Positions 61,814 through 64,000 of a stretch of DNA of 64,000 nt are shown one piece after another. A model generated the notes under the pieces. That model ran no database searches, was not told where the DNA came from, and worked only from the letters and a program-made list of their open reading frames with translations. The position numbers and the translations under genes are program-made. The DNA is from Sphaerisporangium siamense. GTDB taxonomy: Bacteria; Actinomycetota; Actinomycetes; Streptosporangiales; Streptosporangiaceae. Position 1 is the stretch's first letter; every line of letters begins with the position of its first letter. The stretch lies in the NCBI RefSeq assembly GCF_014205275.1, contig NZ_JACHND010000001.1:6634001-6698000 (forward strand). Direction: 5' to 3'.

Positions 61814-63496
61814 GTGCAGCGTCTCGACCGACGATCATTCCTCGTCACCGGACTGGCCGCAGGAGCGATCGCCACAGTCCCCGCCGCCTCGGCCCTCGCC
61901 GAGCCCGACCCCGCCGCCGAGACCGCGCTGAGCCTCGCCTCCCGCGGGCTGCGCACCGACCCGTTCCAGCTCGGAGTGGCCTCCGGCGACCCCGGCCACG
62001 ACGGCTTCGTGATCTGGACGCGCCTCGCCCCCCAGCCGCTCGCCGAGGACGGCTCCGGAGGCATGCCGTCCCGCCCCTTCCCCGTCCTGTGGCAGGTGTA
62101 CGCCGACGAACGCCTGCGCCACGTCGTGCGCGCCGGCGTGGCCATCGCCTCGCCCGAATGGGGGCACGGCGTCCACGTGGAGGTCGGCGGCCTGCAGCCC
62201 GGGCGCGAGTACTGGTACCGCTTCCGCCTCGGCTCCTACGTCTCCCCCGCCGGCCGGACCAGGACCGCGCCCCACCCGCTGACCCTGGGCGGACCGCTCT
62301 CCATGGCGTTCGTGTCCTGCGCGCAGTACGAGCACGGGTACTTCACCTCCTACCGGCGCCTCGCCGAGGACCACCCCGACCTCGTGCTGCACCTCGGCGA
62401 CTACCAGTACGAGTACACCAAGGACACCTACACGATCCCCGGCGGCAACGTCCGCGACCACGACGGCCCCGAGACCGAGACGCTGGCCGGCTACCGGCAG
62501 CGGCACGCCCAGTACAAGGCCGACCCCGACCTGCAGGCCGCGCACGCCACCGCCCCCTGGCTGGTCGTCTGGGACGACCACGAGCTCGACAACAACTGGG
62601 CCGACGAGGTGCCCGAGCGGCCCGACATCCCCCAGCCGAACTTCCTGGCCCGCCGCGAGGCCGCGTTCCGCGCTTACTACGAGAACATGCCGCTGCGCCG
62701 CACCTCGGTCCCGCGCGGCATCGACATGCAGCTCTACCGGCGGATCCGCTGGGGACGCCTGGCCACCTTCCACATGCTCGACACCCGCCAGTTCCGCGAC
62801 GACCAGGCCTGCGGCGACGGCTACCGCGACTGCCCGGCCGCCCTCGACCCCGCCCGCTCCATCACCGGGCCCGAGCAGGAGGCATGGCTGATCGACGGCT
62901 TCCGCCAGTCCCGCGCCCAGTGGGACATCATCGGCCAGCAGGTCTTCTTCGGCCAGCGCGACAACAACGCCGGGCCCGCCAAGGTGACCAGCATGGACGC
63001 CTGGGACGGCTACGTCGCCTCCCGCCAGAGGATCACCCAGGGCTGGGTGGACGCCAGGGTCCGCAACGCCGTCGTCCTCACCGGCGACGTGCACGCGCAC
63101 TGGGCCGGCGACCTCAAGCTCGACTACGACGACCCCGACGGCCGCGTGGTCGGCTCGGAGCTGGTCGCCACCTCGATCAGCACGGGCGGCGACGGCGCCG
63201 ACTCCGACCCCGCCGGCCAGCCCTTCCTCAAGATCAACCCGCACCTGAAGTTCTACAACAACCAGCGCGGCTACGTGCTCACCAAGGTCGAACGCGACCA
63301 GCTCACGGCCGACTTCCGCGTCGTACCCCACGTCCAGACGCCCGGCGCCGCCGTCCACACCAAGGCCACCTTCGTCGTCGACGACCGCGTCCCCGGCGTC
63401 CGCCAGACCTACCTCCGCCCCGTCGACCCCGCCCTCAGAACCACCGGCGCCCCCACCATCGAAGACACCGTAAAACTCGAAACCGACCGCCCGTAA
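61814..63496 (+). CDS. phoD: PhoD-type alkaline phosphatase/phosphodiesterase, Tat-exported
   Basis: This is a secreted metallophosphatase of 560 residues. The Tat motif is in LDRRSFLVTG, followed by a hydrophobic stretch and an Ala-rich end (near 30). An N-terminal fibronectin-like PhoD_N domain (FQLGVASGDPGHDGFVIWTRLAP) precedes the metal-binding domain: FVSCAQYEHGYF, LVLHLGDYQYEY, WLVVWDDHELDNNWAD and VLTGDVHAHWAGDL. It would release phosphate from phosphoesters and teichoic acid. The GTG at 61814 has GGGAG 5 bases upstream. Confidence 0.93.
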   Translation: MQRLDRRSFLVTGLAAGAIATVPAASALAEPDPAAETALSLASRGLRTDPFQLGVASGDPGHDGFVIWTRLAPQPLAEDGSGGMPSRPFPVLWQVYADERLRHVVRAGVAIASPEWGHGVHVEVGGLQPGREYWYRFRLGSYVSPAGRTRTAPHPLTLGGPLSMAFVSCAQYEHGYFTSYRRLAEDHPDLVLHLGDYQYEYTKDTYTIPGGNVRDHDGPETETLAGYRQRHAQYKADPDLQAAHATAPWLVVWDDHELDNNWADEVPERPDIPQPNFLARREAAFRAYYENMPLRRTSVPRGIDMQLYRRIRWGRLATFHMLDTRQFRDDQACGDGYRDCPAALDPARSITGPEQEAWLIDGFRQSRAQWDIIGQQVFFGQRDNNAGPAKVTSMDAWDGYVASRQRITQGWVDARVRNAVVLTGDVHAHWAGDLKLDYDDPDGRVVGSELVATSISTGGDGADSDPAGQPFLKINPHLKFYNNQRGYVLTKVERDQLTADFRVVPHVQTPGAAVHTKATFVVDDRVPGVRQTYLRPVDPALRTTGAPTIEDTVKLETDRP

Positions 63497-63517
63497 CCAC
63501 CTCACCGGCTCCCGGGC

Positions 63518-63556
63518 GACGACGCCCGGCCCCCGCCCGAGGGGCCGGGCGTCGTC
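63518..63556 (+). terminator. Strong terminator after phoD
   Basis: A perfect 16-bp stem (63518-63533 with 63541-63556) and a 7-nt loop lie 22 bp after the stop. Confidence 0.8.
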
Positions 63557-63614
63557 CAGGCTCCTCGGTCATCCCCGTCGTTCTCCGAGAGAAGTCTCGG
63601 GGCCGCGCGGCTTG

Positions 63615-63802
63615 CCGACGTGCACTTCTGGAGAGGTCTCCAGACTGCGCCGCTCCCCGGCGTGCAGCTCTGGGAGGTCTCCGGACTGCGCGGCTCGCCG
63701 ACGTGCACTTCTGGGGAAATCTCCAGACTGCACCGCTTCCCGGCGTGCCGCTCTAGGGCGGTCTCCAACCGCGCCGCTCCCTGGCGTGCACTTCTGGGTG
63801 GG
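63615..63802 (+). repeat. Minisatellite, about 4.5 units of 40-42 bp
   Basis: Units start at 63615, 63657, 63698, 63740 and 63780. The consensus begins CCGRCGTGCACTTCTGGG and continues with GTCTCCAGACTGCGCCGCTC. The units differ by substitutions and small length changes, and open frames across them are not of consistent type. Confidence 0.8.
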
Positions 63803-63858
63803 ATCGCGGCGCCTGACCACGACGGCGCGGCACGGGTGGGCTCAACACACCTCAACCA

Positions 63859-64000
63859 CTACAAACCACCCTTCGCCTTGGCCTCGCCGTACAGCCGGCC
63901 ATCCAGACGACTCCGCGCAATGATCGAAGTGATCGAGCCCACCCGAGCGGCACCGTCGTGGCCGATCACCGTGAGCCCACCCGATAGCGCGCAACCCCCA
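63859..64000 (-). CDS. 3' end of an unrecognised gene
   Basis: The minus-strand frame is open from the window edge and ends in a TAG at 63859-63861. The ~46 visible residues (LTVIGHDGAARVGSITSIIARSR, then DGRLYGEAKAKGGL-stop) have normal high-GC codon use, but no domain can be named from so little. Confidence 0.4.
   Translation of the reverse strand, partial: GGCALSGGLTVIGHDGAARVGSITSIIARSRLDGRLYGEAKAKGGL

Noticed and set aside
63615..63802. Possible CRISPR array
   Set aside because: The units are contiguous and diverged, without unique spacers of constant length, and no cas genes are present.

Overview
The window is high-GC DNA with many GTG/TTG starts and actinobacterial families throughout: an ANTAR regulator, a SigB/SigF-type sigma factor with its switch proteins, a PucR-controlled proline catabolic pair, DUF6461, a Tat-exported PhoD and an AA10 chitin-active oxidase. 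It looks like chromosome from a filamentous actinomycete, most likely Streptosporangiales (inference; no rRNA is present to prove it).

Layout. 1-2.3 kb: end of a branched-chain amino-acid ABC transporter operon (livM-livG-livF). 2.3-12 kb: a patchy region with an amidase, a secreted lytic polysaccharide monooxygenase, a carbonic anhydrase/SulP pair and an RNHCP protein, separated by decayed sequence, including a relic of a tRNA-Pro 3' end and mosaic repeats. 12.6-19.8 kb: secreted proteins, a CrtC-like hydrolase with a MarR operator, a WYL regulator, VOC protein, aldo/keto reductase and AlkZ-like glycosylase. 20-22.5 kb: a broken FAD monooxygenase, a truncated TetR gene, three clear TetR-type palindromes and a DUF6461 gene. 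22.7-26.1 kb: a TetR gene followed by an acyl-CoA ligase/crotonase operon, with matching palindromes before both.

26.5-33.9 kb: an integrative element or its remains. An intact tRNA-Pro(GGG) lies at the right end next to a frameshifted integrase. A direct repeat of about 389 bp (integrase 3' end plus tRNA 3' end) recurs 6.94 kb to the left. Between the copies lie an XRE regulator, an acetyltransferase, an unknown gene, a MOSC plus alkyltransferase-like fusion and three tiny translationally coupled genes. A near-identical 22-bp motif precedes two of these genes.

35.1-36.9 kb holds the most unusual locus: tandem bacterial Y RNA-like non-coding RNAs, one carrying a circularly permuted tRNA-like domain capped by UUCG, beside a gene for the Ro60/TROVE protein (rsr). 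A third Y RNA is cut in its middle and fused to a 5'-truncated, frameshifted rsr.

36.9-42 kb: a minus-strand group with a methyltransferase and two large unrecognised proteins. 42.7-45.6 kb: a histidinol dehydrogenase relic and three envelope-type hypothetical genes. 45.6-52 kb: NDH-2 and a general-stress partner-switching cluster (HATPase, sigma factor, STAS protein, GAF-ANTAR, and a SpoIIE-type protein whose phosphatase motifs look damaged). 52-64 kb: glycosyltransferase, lipoprotein metallopeptidase, SthA, GH16, the pucR/putB/pruA proline module, a NUDIX hydrolase, PhoD, a 41-bp minisatellite and the end of one more minus-strand gene.
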